Assembly (NCBI GenBank): GCA_937967465.1
Contig: CALBSW010000017.1
Location: 1 to 18,730 of the forward strand
DNA length: 18,730 bases
Direction: 5' to 3'
From: an uncultured Flavobacteriales bacterium
Lineage (GTDB): Bacteria > Bacteroidota > Bacteroidia > Flavobacteriales_D > Sanyastnellaceae
Shown piece by piece: positions 1-8,000 of this stretch. Each line of letters starts with the position of its first letter. Position 1 is the stretch's first letter. Below the pieces are notes generated by a model that had not been told where the DNA came from, searched no databases, and saw only the letters and a list, made by a program, of their open reading frames with translations. A program made the translations under genes and the position numbers.

Positions 1-143
1 CCACCGGCAACGACCATGTCTGCTCCAGCCTGAACGGCTGCTGCTCCTTGCACCCGGCTGTCCGCATGGAAGGAGTCTGGCGTGGCATTGAGGATGCCCA
101 TCACGGTCGGACGGTCCGAGAGGAAGGGGGATGGAGAGGCCAT
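1..143 (-). CDS. folP: Dihydropteroate synthase, N-terminal part (runs off the window)
   Basis: The minus strand from the ATG at 143 reads 47 codons without a stop to the window edge. Residues 14-25 read VMGILNATPDSF, which matches the N-terminal signature of dihydropteroate synthase (usual form MGILNVTPDSFSDGG). The following alanine-rich stretch ending AGADMVVAGG fits the helix and strand after that loop. The family condenses 7,8-dihydropterin pyrophosphate with p-aminobenzoate in cytosolic folate synthesis. The usual SDGG after DSF is replaced by HADSR, a small departure in the loop. The gene is divergent from the DUF1599 gene, an arrangement common in Bacteroidota as I recall. Only the N-terminus is visible, so whether the rest is intact is unknown. 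The start is supported by a promoter-like octamer four bases upstream. Confidence 0.88.
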   Translation of the reverse strand, partial: MASPSPFLSDRPTVMGILNATPDSFHADSRVQGAAAVQAGADMVVAG

Positions 144-147
144 GGCG

Positions 148-155
148 CGAAGTTG
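148..155 (-). promoter_or_regulatory. Putative -7 element of folP
   Basis: On the minus strand the octamer is CAACTTCG, followed by four bases and the folP ATG. It resembles the Bacteroidota -7 consensus TAnnTTTG with two changes. The same element at the same 4-base spacing occurs before five other genes here. No convincing -33 TTG was found. Confidence 0.35.
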
Positions 156-234
156 GGGCGGCTGTGGGAAAGATGCAGAGACTTCTGTGCTGTCGCATTT
201 CCCCGGTCGGTCTTCCCCGGCGAAATTGCACACG

Positions 235-804
235 ATGAGCGAAGCACTGCCCCCCAACCGGACCGCTGACTTGGTGTTGACGTTGAAGCAATACGACGCG
301 CAGGTGGCCGGTTGTCGGTCGCTGTTCCTCGACAAGATGCACGATTACGGGACGGCGTGGCGCATTCTTCGCCCCAGCTCATTGACCGACCAGATCTTCA
401 TCAAGGCCCAGCGCATTCGCACCTTGCAGGAAGGCGGGGTCCAAAAAGTGGAAGAGGGCATTCACCCTGAATTCGTCGGCATCGTCAATTACTGCATGAT
501 GGCCTTGGTTCAGCTCGAGTTGAACAGCGATGCCCCCATGGAGTTGGAACCAGCTGAAGCGACCCGGCTGTATGACCACGCTGTGGCACAGACCCGTTCA
601 TTGATGGAACTGAAAAACCACGACTACGGGGAGGCATGGCGGGACATGCGGGTGTCCAGTCTGACCGATTTGATTCTGATGAAATTGCTCCGCATCAAGC
701 AGCTGGAGGACCTGGAAGGCGGTGCCAAAGTGAGCGAGGGCGTGGATGCGGGCTACATGGACATGGCCAATTACGCCTTGTTCGCCCTGATTCATCTCGC
801 CTGA
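235..804 (+). CDS. DUF1599 domain protein with internal duplication
   Basis: A 189-residue protein made of two copies of the same unit, residues about 21-95 and 112-188. The anchors are repeated: HDYGTAWR (36-43) and HDYGEAWR (129-136), each followed by SSLTD, an I-K/R-rich helix, a short acidic-glycine turn and a closing helix with VNYCMMALVQL or ANYALFALIHL. This pattern is that of DUF1599, a family of unproven function often described as nucleotide-modification associated. The frame is open further upstream (to 82), but that part overlaps folP in the opposite direction and reads as non-protein-like sequence, so the ATG at 235 is preferred. The neighbours are divergent folP and the downstream BT_3928-type gene, a grouping I recognise from other Bacteroidota. 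It is probably cytosolic; no signal peptide or membrane segment is visible. The biochemical role is unknown. Confidence 0.85.
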   Translation: MSEALPPNRTADLVLTLKQYDAQVAGCRSLFLDKMHDYGTAWRILRPSSLTDQIFIKAQRIRTLQEGGVQKVEEGIHPEFVGIVNYCMMALVQLELNSDAPMELEPAEATRLYDHAVAQTRSLMELKNHDYGEAWRDMRVSSLTDLILMKLLRIKQLEDLEGGAKVSEGVDAGYMDMANYALFALIHLA

Positions 805-858
805 GCGCCATCCACGGCCTGCCGTGTGAATCGCCTGTTAAAGGCGCTCGCACAGGTG

Positions 859-889
859 GGATTCCGGGCGAAATTCACATACGGAATCC
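859..889 (+). repeat. Inverted repeat just upstream of the BT_3928-type gene
   Basis: GGATTCCG (859-866) and CGGAATCC (882-889) are exact inverse complements separated by 15 bases. The right arm ends six bases before the ATG at 896. It could form a hairpin in the leader, or be a protein site. There is no T-run, so a terminator is unlikely. Confidence 0.45.
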
Positions 890-895
890 TTCATC

Positions 896-2275
896 ATGCG
901 CAAGATCCTGCTTTCCCTCGCCAACCTGTGTCGCGTCCTGGTTGGCGCCCTGTTCGTCGTCTCTGGTCTCATCAAAATCAACGATGCACTCGGCTTCATG
1001 TACAAGCTCGAGGAGTACTTCGAGCCGGGTGCGCTGAACCTTGAAGCCTGGACGCCCTGGGCTTTGGAGCTCGGCATGCTCGCTTCGATTGGCGAAGTCC
1101 TCTTGGGGGTGGCCCTCCTCGTCGGCGCTTTGCCCCGCTTGACCACGGCGTTGACCCTGGTGTTGATGCTGTTCTTCACCTGGCTGACTTGGTACACAGA
1201 CCACTGCGACCCCTTCGGCAGCAAGACCATCGTTCAGCAGGGCGTAGAGGTGGAGATTCCCAACCAATGCGTTTTGAGCTGTGGCTGTTTTGGCAATGCC
1301 ATTCCACTGACGCCTCATGAAAGCTTCCTCAAGGATGTGGTCCTGTTGATCTTGCTGTTGCCCATTCTGCTGAGCGCGTGGACAGGTGGGTTCGGACTCA
1401 ATGAACGGCAGCGTTCCATTTGGATGTACGCGATGGCGCTGGCCATCACGTGGATCTTTGGAGAGGTCATGTTGGAATGGGGCTTTCCCACGTTGTTCCT
1501 CGCCCTCGGTCTCGCGGCAGCGGAAGGGGTCCGGAGGCGCTGGGCGGGTGCTGGACAGGAATGGGCGATGGCCGTCGGGGTCCTTGTGGTGGCCTTGGGT
1601 TTCCAGGTCTACACCCTGCAGCACCTGCCTGTCAAGGACTACCGTCCCTATGCTGTCGGGGAGGATTTGAACCGCAACATGGCTTCGGCTGATGAGCTTG
1701 GGTTGGACCCGCCGGTCTACGACAAGGAGGTGCGGTTCTTTTCGCCGGAAACGGGCCGGGATACGATCGTCAAGCAGTCTGAATACATGTCGGCCAAGCT
1801 GTGGCAGGACGAGACGTTCAAAGCGGCTTATCCCGAGGCCGACTGGGACAATGCCGTCGAGATCAAAGTCTCCGATGGCTACGAGCCGCTCATTTTTGAC
1901 TTGGATGCAACGGATGCCAGCGGAGAAAGCCGGCTTGCAGAGATGCTGTCCGAAGGGTACACCTTGTGGCATGTGTCCAAGGATTTGGACAAGTCCGAGG
2001 GGCGTGCCCAACAAGAGATCAATGCTTTGATGGCGGATGCAGCCAGCAAAGGATGGCGGATCGGAGCCTTGACGCCAGCAACGGCGGAGGATGCCGCTGC
2101 ATTCCAAGCCGAGCACAACGCGGAATATCCCTTCTACACGACGGACCCCACGGAGCTCAAGATCATTGTACGCAGCAATCCGGGCGTGGTGCTCATCCGG
2201 GATGGTGTGGTCCTGGACAAATGGGCCTGGCGTGACGTTCCGACCAGCGCGGACGAGGCCCTCGGCACCCGTTGA
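896..2275 (+). CDS. DoxX/MauE-like membrane protein of the BT_3928 family
   Basis: A 459-residue protein. Residues 8-27, 58-80, 82-100 and 145-162 are hydrophobic and form a DoxX/MauE-type four-helix bundle beginning with RVLVGALFVVSGLIKIND. Further membrane segments lie at about 175-210 and 222-240. Between helices 3 and 4 a loop carries four cysteines (C104, C125, C129, C131), including CVLSCGCFG, which suggests redox or metal chemistry. From about 245 the chain is soluble and probably periplasmic. Its last 110 residues resemble a thioredoxin/TlpA fold, with WHVSKDL, a helix, and NPGVVLIRDGVVLDKW, but no CxxC is present. It ends in a TGATG overlap with the permease gene, so the two are probably co-translated. 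The ATG at 896 begins directly with a signal-anchor-like segment. The function is unproven; I infer a role in envelope redox or electron transfer. Confidence 0.8.
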   Translation: MRKILLSLANLCRVLVGALFVVSGLIKINDALGFMYKLEEYFEPGALNLEAWTPWALELGMLASIGEVLLGVALLVGALPRLTTALTLVLMLFFTWLTWYTDHCDPFGSKTIVQQGVEVEIPNQCVLSCGCFGNAIPLTPHESFLKDVVLLILLLPILLSAWTGGFGLNERQRSIWMYAMALAITWIFGEVMLEWGFPTLFLALGLAAAEGVRRRWAGAGQEWAMAVGVLVVALGFQVYTLQHLPVKDYRPYAVGEDLNRNMASADELGLDPPVYDKEVRFFSPETGRDTIVKQSEYMSAKLWQDETFKAAYPEADWDNAVEIKVSDGYEPLIFDLDATDASGESRLAEMLSEGYTLWHVSKDLDKSEGRAQQEINALMADAASKGWRIGALTPATAEDAAAFQAEHNAEYPFYTTDPTELKIIVRSNPGVVLIRDGVVLDKWAWRDVPTSADEALGTR

Positions 2276-3285
2276 TGACCGATCAGCAGCCTTGGCGACG
2301 TCGGATGTCCCGCTTCGGGCGCGGCTTGGCTGTCGTGTGGGGCAGCTTCACCCTCGTTTTCCTGATGTTCACGGCCGTCCCGGATCCGGCAAGGCAATTG
2401 GCCGGTCAGCAGGCAGACCCTTCCGTCATTGCGGATTTGCGCGCCCAATTCGGGTTGGATTTGCCGGTTCATGAGCGATACTTCAACCTCCTTTCCGGCC
2501 TGTCTCCATTGGGCCCGACCGAAGCTGGATGGGGGTGGCGTTGGCCTTCCCTTGGGCGCAGTTATGTGCGGCCGGAAGGTGTGGGAGAGTTGCTGTTGGA
2601 CGCCTTTCCCGCCACGCTGCTGCTGGCAGGAACGGCCATGCTGATGGCCCTGCTCCTCGGAATTCCCCTCGGGTTGATGGCCGCCAGAAAGCCCGGCTCT
2701 GCGTGGGATCGCATTTTGGTGGGGGGGAGTGTCCTCGGCATGAGTGCTCCCAGTTTCTTCATGGCGGTCCTGATCGGCTACCTCTTTGCAGTTCGCTGGG
2801 GGCATTGGACGGGGCTCCCGCTGACGGGAAGCTTGTGGGATTTGGGCGCCAATGGCGAACGGGTGCTGGCCTGGCGGAATTTGCTCTTGCCGACCTTGAC
2901 TTTGGGCATGCGGCCATTGGCGGTCTTGGCTCAATTGACCCGAGGCGCAGCCCTGGAGGTCTTGGAGGCCCCCCACGTTCGAACAGCCCGGGCCTTCGGG
3001 GCAGGACCCTCCGAGGTCATTTGGCGGCACGTCTTTCGGAACGCCATGAATCCCGTGCTCACCTCCGCGAGCGGCTGGCTGGCCCAGTTGCTGGCTGGTG
3101 CCGTGTTCGTCGAATTCGTTTTCGGTTGGCGCGGTCTGGGTTTCCTGCTGTTCGATGCACTGGAGCAACAGGATTTGCCCGTGGTCATGGGCGGCGTCAT
3201 GTTGGTCAGCCTGGTTTTCGTGCTGGTCAATGGGCTGACAGACCGAGCCTACAGATGGCTGGACCCCAGGGCCGCAGAGGCGTGA
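2275..3285 (+). CDS. DppB/OppB-type ABC transporter permease
   Basis: A 336-residue inner-membrane permease of the binding-protein-dependent transport family that moves peptides, nickel or related solutes. The N-terminus has a membrane helix (about 16-34), a periplasmic segment containing LRAQFGLDLPVHERYF typical of DppB/OppB, then helices near 112-136, 146-172, 205-225, 265-290 and 300-320. The cytoplasmic EAA loop is clear at about 235-260 (RTARAFGAGPSEVIW, then RHVFRNAMNP). The chosen ATG shares its A with the TGA stop of the upstream gene; a TTG one codon earlier is less likely. No second permease, ATPase or binding protein follows: the next gene is on the opposite strand only nine bases away. 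The partner subunits must be elsewhere, and the substrate cannot be named. Confidence 0.87.
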   Translation: MTDQQPWRRRMSRFGRGLAVVWGSFTLVFLMFTAVPDPARQLAGQQADPSVIADLRAQFGLDLPVHERYFNLLSGLSPLGPTEAGWGWRWPSLGRSYVRPEGVGELLLDAFPATLLLAGTAMLMALLLGIPLGLMAARKPGSAWDRILVGGSVLGMSAPSFFMAVLIGYLFAVRWGHWTGLPLTGSLWDLGANGERVLAWRNLLLPTLTLGMRPLAVLAQLTRGAALEVLEAPHVRTARAFGAGPSEVIWRHVFRNAMNPVLTSASGWLAQLLAGAVFVEFVFGWRGLGFLLFDALEQQDLPVVMGGVMLVSLVFVLVNGLTDRAYRWLDPRAAEA

Positions 3286-3294
3286 AGGAGGAGG

Positions 3295-4158
3295 TCAGGC
3301 GGAGAGCTCGCCGCTGATCCGGTCATTCAACTTGCGGACGAGCTCTGCCGTGGCCGCGTTGAAATAGCGTTTGGTGCGGTAGCTGCCCACCCATTGGATG
3401 CCCCGCACCGCATTCGTCAAGAAAACTTCGTCGGCCACCAGCAAATTCTGTGGCGTCAAGTTGCACTCGTAGACCTTCATGCCCGACTCCAGGGCGAGGT
3501 TGATGATCTGGGTTCGCATGACCCCTGCGGTGGCGCCAGAATCGAGCCCAGGGGTGTACAGCACGCCATTGGAGACGAGGAACAGATTGGAAGCTGTGCT
3601 CTCGATGATGCCCATCCGGTCGTTTTGGATGAGGGCGGTGTCCAATTGGTTGGCTTTGGCCCAGAGCCCGCTCTGCACGTACAGGTTGGACGCGATGTTT
3701 TTGTACCGCGAAAGTTGGTTCGGGGTGCACTTCATCTCCGGATAGATGTCCGTCGACAACCCTTTGTCGTTCAGCGTGTACTCCACAGTCTCCAGAGGCG
3801 ATGCCGTGACCAGCACGTCCAGTCCGCTGTCTGAAGGCGTGTAATACCCGTCTCCACTTCGGGTGAGGTTCATGCGGATTCGGGCGGCTTCTTGAAGCCC
3901 TTCAGCTTGCAGCAACCGTGCAATGTCAGCCTGGATGGAGGCCGGTGTGAAACCCAGGGGAGGGTGAATGCGGTGGGCCTTCAGCCCCTCGCGGATGCGC
4001 TGGAAATGATCGTCCAGGAACAACACCTGGCCGCGCACGGCGCGCAGCGTTTCAAAAATGCCGTCGGCATACAGGAAGCCCCGGTTGGTGACCGGCACGC
4101 TCAATGCGGCCCCTTCTGAAGCGGCGATGAGTTGTCCGTTGTGAAGAAGGTGGGGCAC
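3295..4158 (-). CDS. Class IV aminotransferase (PabC / branched-chain aminotransferase-like)
   Basis: A 287-residue PLP enzyme of fold type IV. Residues 26-38 (RGFLYADGIFETL) form the usual N-terminal motif. The likely PLP lysine is K153 in SRYKNIASNLY. E186 in IIESTASNLFLV, 33 residues later, is the conserved glutamate near the pyridine nitrogen. The segment around 208-217 (GATAGVMRTQ) fits the phosphate-binding loop. The family includes branched-chain aminotransferase, D-amino acid aminotransferase and 4-amino-4-deoxychorismate lyase (PabC). Sequence alone does not separate these; the short length favours PabC or a DAAT-like enzyme, but nearby folP is not proof. The start is GTG at 4158, nine bases after the phosphatase stop. 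It is the last gene of a minus-strand run with csaA and the phosphatase, and ends tail-to-tail with the permease gene. Confidence 0.87.
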   Translation of the reverse strand: MPHLLHNGQLIAASEGAALSVPVTNRGFLYADGIFETLRAVRGQVLFLDDHFQRIREGLKAHRIHPPLGFTPASIQADIARLLQAEGLQEAARIRMNLTRSGDGYYTPSDSGLDVLVTASPLETVEYTLNDKGLSTDIYPEMKCTPNQLSRYKNIASNLYVQSGLWAKANQLDTALIQNDRMGIIESTASNLFLVSNGVLYTPGLDSGATAGVMRTQIINLALESGMKVYECNLTPQNLLVADEVFLTNAVRGIQWVGSYRTKRYFNAATAELVRKLNDRISGELSA

Positions 4159-4162
4159 AGCG

Positions 4163-4170
4163 CGAAGTTA
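4163..4170 (-). promoter_or_regulatory. Putative -7 element of the class IV aminotransferase gene
   Basis: The minus strand reads TAACTTCG, then four bases, then the GTG start. The TAA is also the stop codon of the upstream phosphatase gene. This suggests an internal promoter in the csaA run, or a conserved initiation context. Confidence 0.4.
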
Positions 4171-4686
4171 GGCCCTCTCCGTCAGCGGGATGCTGACGTA
4201 ATCGCCGAGGGGTGCATTGGGCTCGATGAGGATGCCATGCTGCACACCTGCACCGAGGGCGCAGTCAATGTCCCTGGACTTGTCGCCGAACATCCAACAG
4301 CGGTCCGGGTCGAGCCGGTGCTTGGCGATGGCGCGCTCGACCATCAAGGAACCGGGTTTTCGGCTCAAGCTTTGGCCGTAGTCGGGATGGTGCGGACTGT
4401 AGAAGATGTCATCCAATTCGGCCCCCACCTCGGCACAGGCTTTTCTCAAGAAATCGTGAATCTCAGCCACGGCTTCATGACCATAGCGTCCTTTGGCGAT
4501 GCCACCTTGATTGGTGATCAGAATCAACTTGAATCCCGCCTTCTTCCATGTGGCCAAGGTGTCCAGAACCGTGGGCAGTATGGTGAATTCGGCGAGGCAC
4601 GTGGTGTAATCGCCCGGGTCGTGATTGATGACGCCATCGCGATCGAGTAGAATGGCGCCGGAACGCGTGGATTGGGCAGGGGTCAT
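4168..4686 (-). CDS. gmhB: HAD-IIIA family phosphatase, GmhB-like, without the zinc-loop cysteines
   Basis: A 172-residue cytosolic phosphatase. HAD motif I is LLDRDGVIN with nucleophile D15 and D17; motif II is T58 in LITNQGGIAKG; motif III is R109-K110; motif IV is GDKSRDID with D135 and D139. The ITNQGGIAKG and SRKPG segments are those of D-glycero-D-manno-heptose 1,7-bisphosphate 7-phosphatase (GmhB), which serves ADP-heptose synthesis for lipopolysaccharide; histidinol-phosphate phosphatase is related. In GmhB a zinc loop of the form CPHHP...CxCRKP is usual. Here it is SPHHPDYGQSLSRKP, with serine at all three cysteine positions (97, 106, 108), so zinc binding is probably lost. The ATG lies three bases after the csaA stop. 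The fold is certain; the substrate is not. Confidence 0.82.
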   Translation of the reverse strand: MTPAQSTRSGAILLDRDGVINHDPGDYTTCLAEFTILPTVLDTLATWKKAGFKLILITNQGGIAKGRYGHEAVAEIHDFLRKACAEVGAELDDIFYSPHHPDYGQSLSRKPGSLMVERAIAKHRLDPDRCWMFGDKSRDIDCALGAGVQHGILIEPNAPLGDYVSIPLTERA

Positions 4687-4689
4687 GGC

Positions 4690-5043
4690 TCAATGAATTC
4701 GGGTGCCAAGGGGAGTGGAGTCGGGAACCGACAGGAGGCCGACATGCTGGGCGTGCACGGCACCGAGCACAAGGCAGCGGCTCTGATGGTGGCCGACCTG
4801 CTTGGGTGGGAGGTTGACCACGGCGACCACCTTCCGGTCCACCAGATCCTCAGGGTTGTGGTCTTCCACCAGTTGTGCTGTGGATTTGAGCTGTCCCAAG
4901 GGGCCGAAATCAATGTCCAGGACATAAGCCGGGCGCCGGGCACCTTCGAGCAGGGAGGCTGAGAGGATGCGCCCCACCCGCAGGTCACATGCAGCAAACG
5001 TGCTGAATTCAATGCGGGGTTGGAGCGGCATCGAGGGGTCCAT
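4690..5043 (-). CDS. csaA: CsaA-type tRNA-binding (EMAP/OB-fold) protein
   Basis: A 117-residue stand-alone tRNA-binding OB-fold protein. FAACDLRVGRILSA (about 17-30) is the first strand pair of the family. ARRPAYVLDIDFG (35-47), KSTAQLVEDHNPEDLVDRKVVAVVNLPPKQVG (53-84) and LVLGAV (91-96) follow in the order and spacing of CsaA and the C-terminal domain of methionyl-tRNA synthetase. CsaA is a small dimer described as a chaperone-like or secretion-associated protein that can bind tRNA; its true role is poorly settled. The length is normal for the family. An in-frame ATG at 5031 is an alternative start, but the promoter-like octamer four bases before 5043 favours the longer form. It is the first gene of the csaA-phosphatase-aminotransferase run and is divergent from the mutase gene across 39 bases. 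Confidence 0.9.
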   Translation of the reverse strand: MDPSMPLQPRIEFSTFAACDLRVGRILSASLLEGARRPAYVLDIDFGPLGQLKSTAQLVEDHNPEDLVDRKVVAVVNLPPKQVGHHQSRCLVLGAVHAQHVGLLSVPDSTPLGTRIH

Positions 5044-5047
5044 GGCG

Positions 5048-5055
5048 CGAAATTA
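5048..5055 (-). promoter_or_regulatory. Putative -7 element of csaA
   Basis: The minus strand reads TAATTTCG, four bases, then the csaA ATG. It matches TAnnTTTG at all positions but one. It faces a similar element for the mutase gene only 15 bases away. Confidence 0.5.
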
Positions 5056-5070
5056 GCGTGGCGCAGCGGT

Positions 5071-5078
5071 TAACTTTC
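5071..5078 (+). promoter_or_regulatory. Putative -7 element of the mutase gene
   Basis: The plus strand reads TAACTTTC, four bases, then the ATG at 5083. It matches TAnnTTTG except for the last base. If it is used, the transcript would start at or next to the start codon. Confidence 0.5.
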
Positions 5079-5082
5079 GGGC

Positions 5083-8000
5083 ATGAACACCGGCTTTTCG
5101 CCACAGGGGCACTGGCAACAATGGACCCAGATGGTCGCGGATGCCGCCAAGGGCGGACCAGGTCAGACCCACACGGAATTGGACGGGGGCGAGATTCGGG
5201 TCCCAGCTTACCATCCTTTTCGGGTGGTGCGTTCGGTGCGCCCCAAGTCCCCGAAGCCGTGGCAGTTGACGGCCATTCTGCACGATCCGTCAGAGGTGAT
5301 GCCAGCTTTGGAGGGCGGAGCAGAAGCCATGCAGTGGTGGGGATGTGCCCATCCCGATGCGTGGTGGAAGGATGTCATTCGGGAGTACGTGGACATCGAA
5401 ATGGTCGACCGGACCTGTCCTGATTCCGTGGATTTGCCGGCACATGGTGGGGTCACCCGCTCAGGGTGGCGCACCGAGCTGTTGGATGCGCATTTGGCGC
5501 AGATGGCGACGGGGGGCGCCGCGCGGTTGCGCGCGGTGAGGCTGTCCGATGTCGGGTTGCAGTCCTGGAGCCGGGGCGCCCGGTTGGGCTTGTTGTTGCG
5601 GGGTGTTCGCGGCGTGCTGCCGGCATTGGAAGGACATGCAGACCGTCTCGTGGTCTCGCTCACCATGGACGATGACCCGGTGGTGGGCTTGGCCATGGCT
5701 GAAGCGTGGAAGCGCCTGTTGGGTGATGTCGTAGACGGAGGGTCTTGGCCCCGCCTGGAGGCGCGCTGCGCAGTGCCCGAAGGGACGGAGTCTGGCCGGG
5801 ATCACCTCATTCGATTGTCCACCCGAGCGGTGGCAGGCGTTTTGAGCGGCTTCGATGCCGTCGCTGTGGAAGATCCCACCCATGGAGGTGTGACCCCGGA
5901 CATCCAGCATGGCGAGAAATGGGCCCGAAACGTGCTGCACTTGCTCCGTGAAGAGAGTGGCATGCGCCACCCTGACGCCCTGGTCTCACCGCTCATCGAT
6001 GCGCTGGCAGACGCCCTTTGCGAGGCAGCGCACCGGTATGACGCGGCTTTTGGCGACACGCCGACGGCGCAGTTGATCCAGGAGGGGCCGGAAGGGTGGT
6101 CCATCGATCCTGTGTTGCGATCCACTCCGGAATCGGGCTCAGGAGAAGGGTTGGAGGCGCACGGTGCTGGGGTGGCCCCATTTCTGCGCGGGCCTTATGC
6201 CAGCATGTATGCGCAGCGCCCTTGGACCATCCGGCAATACGCGGGATTCAGTACTGCGGAGAAGTCCAATGCCTTCTACAGGGCCAACCTCGCCGCGGGG
6301 CAGAAGGGACTGAGTGTGGCCTTCGACTTGGCCACCCACCGGGGATATGACAGTGACCACCCCCGCGTTTCAGGAGACGTCGGCAAAGCCGGTGTGGCCA
6401 TCGACAGCGTGGAGGACATGAAGCTCCTCTTCGATGGCATCCCATTGGATCGCATGTCGGTGTCCATGACCATGAACGGCGCGGTTTTGCCCGTCATGGC
6501 GTTTTACATCGTCGCGGCAGAGGAGCAAGGCGTTCCTGCAGAAGCCCTCACCGGCACCATCCAGAACGACATCCTGAAGGAGTTCATGGTGCGCAACACC
6601 TTCATTTATCCGCCGGCGCCGAGCATGCGGATCATCAGCGACATTTTCGCTTACACGGCGGCACACATGCCGCGATTCAACTCCATCAGCATTTCCGGCT
6701 ACCACATGCAGGAAGCGGGAGCCACGGCCGAGCTGGAGTTGGCCTACACCATCGCCAATGGCCTCGCCTACGTCCGAGCCGGCATCGCTGCGGGATTGGA
6801 TGTCGACCGTTTTGCGCCGCGCCTGAGCTTCTTCTGGGGCATCGGTATGGACCTGTTGGAGGAGGTGGCCAAGCTGCGCGCAGGACGGGTGCTCTGGGCC
6901 AAGTACATGTCGCAATTCGAGCCACAGAATCCCAAGTCCTTGATGCTGCGGACGCACTGTCAAACCAGCGGTTGGACCCTGACGGAACAAGACCCCATCA
7001 ACAACGTCGCCCGCACCACCATCGAGGCGTTGGCAGCCGTATGGGGCGGGACCCAGAGCTTGCACACCAATTCCTTGGACGAGGCCATCGCCCTCCCGAC
7101 GGAAGACACGGCACGCATTGCCCGGAACACCCAGCTCATCCTGCAGAAGGAGGCGGGGACCACGCGGTGGGTGGATCCATTGGGTGGCGACCCAACGGTC
7201 GCAGCCAAGACAGAGTCCCTCATTCAACGCGCGGAGGCCATCCTCCAGGAGATGGAAGCTGCAGGGGGGATGCCAAAGGCCATCGAACAAGGCTTGCCCA
7301 TGCAGGGCATTGAGACGGCTGCTGCCGAAAAGCAGAGTCGCATTGATGGCGGGCAGGACCGCATCGTGGGTTTGAACCTGTTTCCGGGGTCGGCTCCGGA
7401 CAACCTCGAGGTCTTGAAAGTGGAGCACGAGGAGGTCCTGAAGGGACAAACCGAACGGCTGGAGTTGTTGAAACGGCGCCGGGACGCCACTCAGGTGGCC
7501 ATGGCCCTGGAAGGCGTGGAAGAGGCCGCAAAGAATGGAGGCAACCTGCTGGAAGCCGCCGTCAACGCGGCGCGGGTTCGGTGCACCTTGGGTGAAATTT
7601 CCGACGCCATGGAGCGCGCATTCGGCCGTCATCAGCCGGTCGTCCGGCCGGTCCGTGGTATTTTTCAGAAGAACCTGGGCGACCGGGAGGAATTCAAAAG
7701 TGCCGTGGAGAAAGCCAGAACCTTTGCCCAATCACAAGGCCGTCAGCCGCGGATTCTCGTGGCCAAGATGGGCCAGGATGGACACGACCGGGGAGCCAAG
7801 GTGATTGCCAGCGCGTTTGCCGATCTCGGATTCGACGTGGACCTCGGAAGCCTGTTCCAAACCCCAGAGGAAGTGGCGAGACAGGCCGTGGAAAATGACG
7901 TTCACGTGGTGGGGGTCAGCACGTTGGCTGCGGGCCATCTCGTGCTGATTCCGGCCTTGGTGGATGCCTTGACCAAACTCGGTCGGGAGGACATGTTGGT

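Noticed and set aside
6370..7731. A 453-codon frame antisense to the mutase gene
   Set aside because: It is entirely inside the catalytic MutB region, whose conserved motifs define the coding strand.
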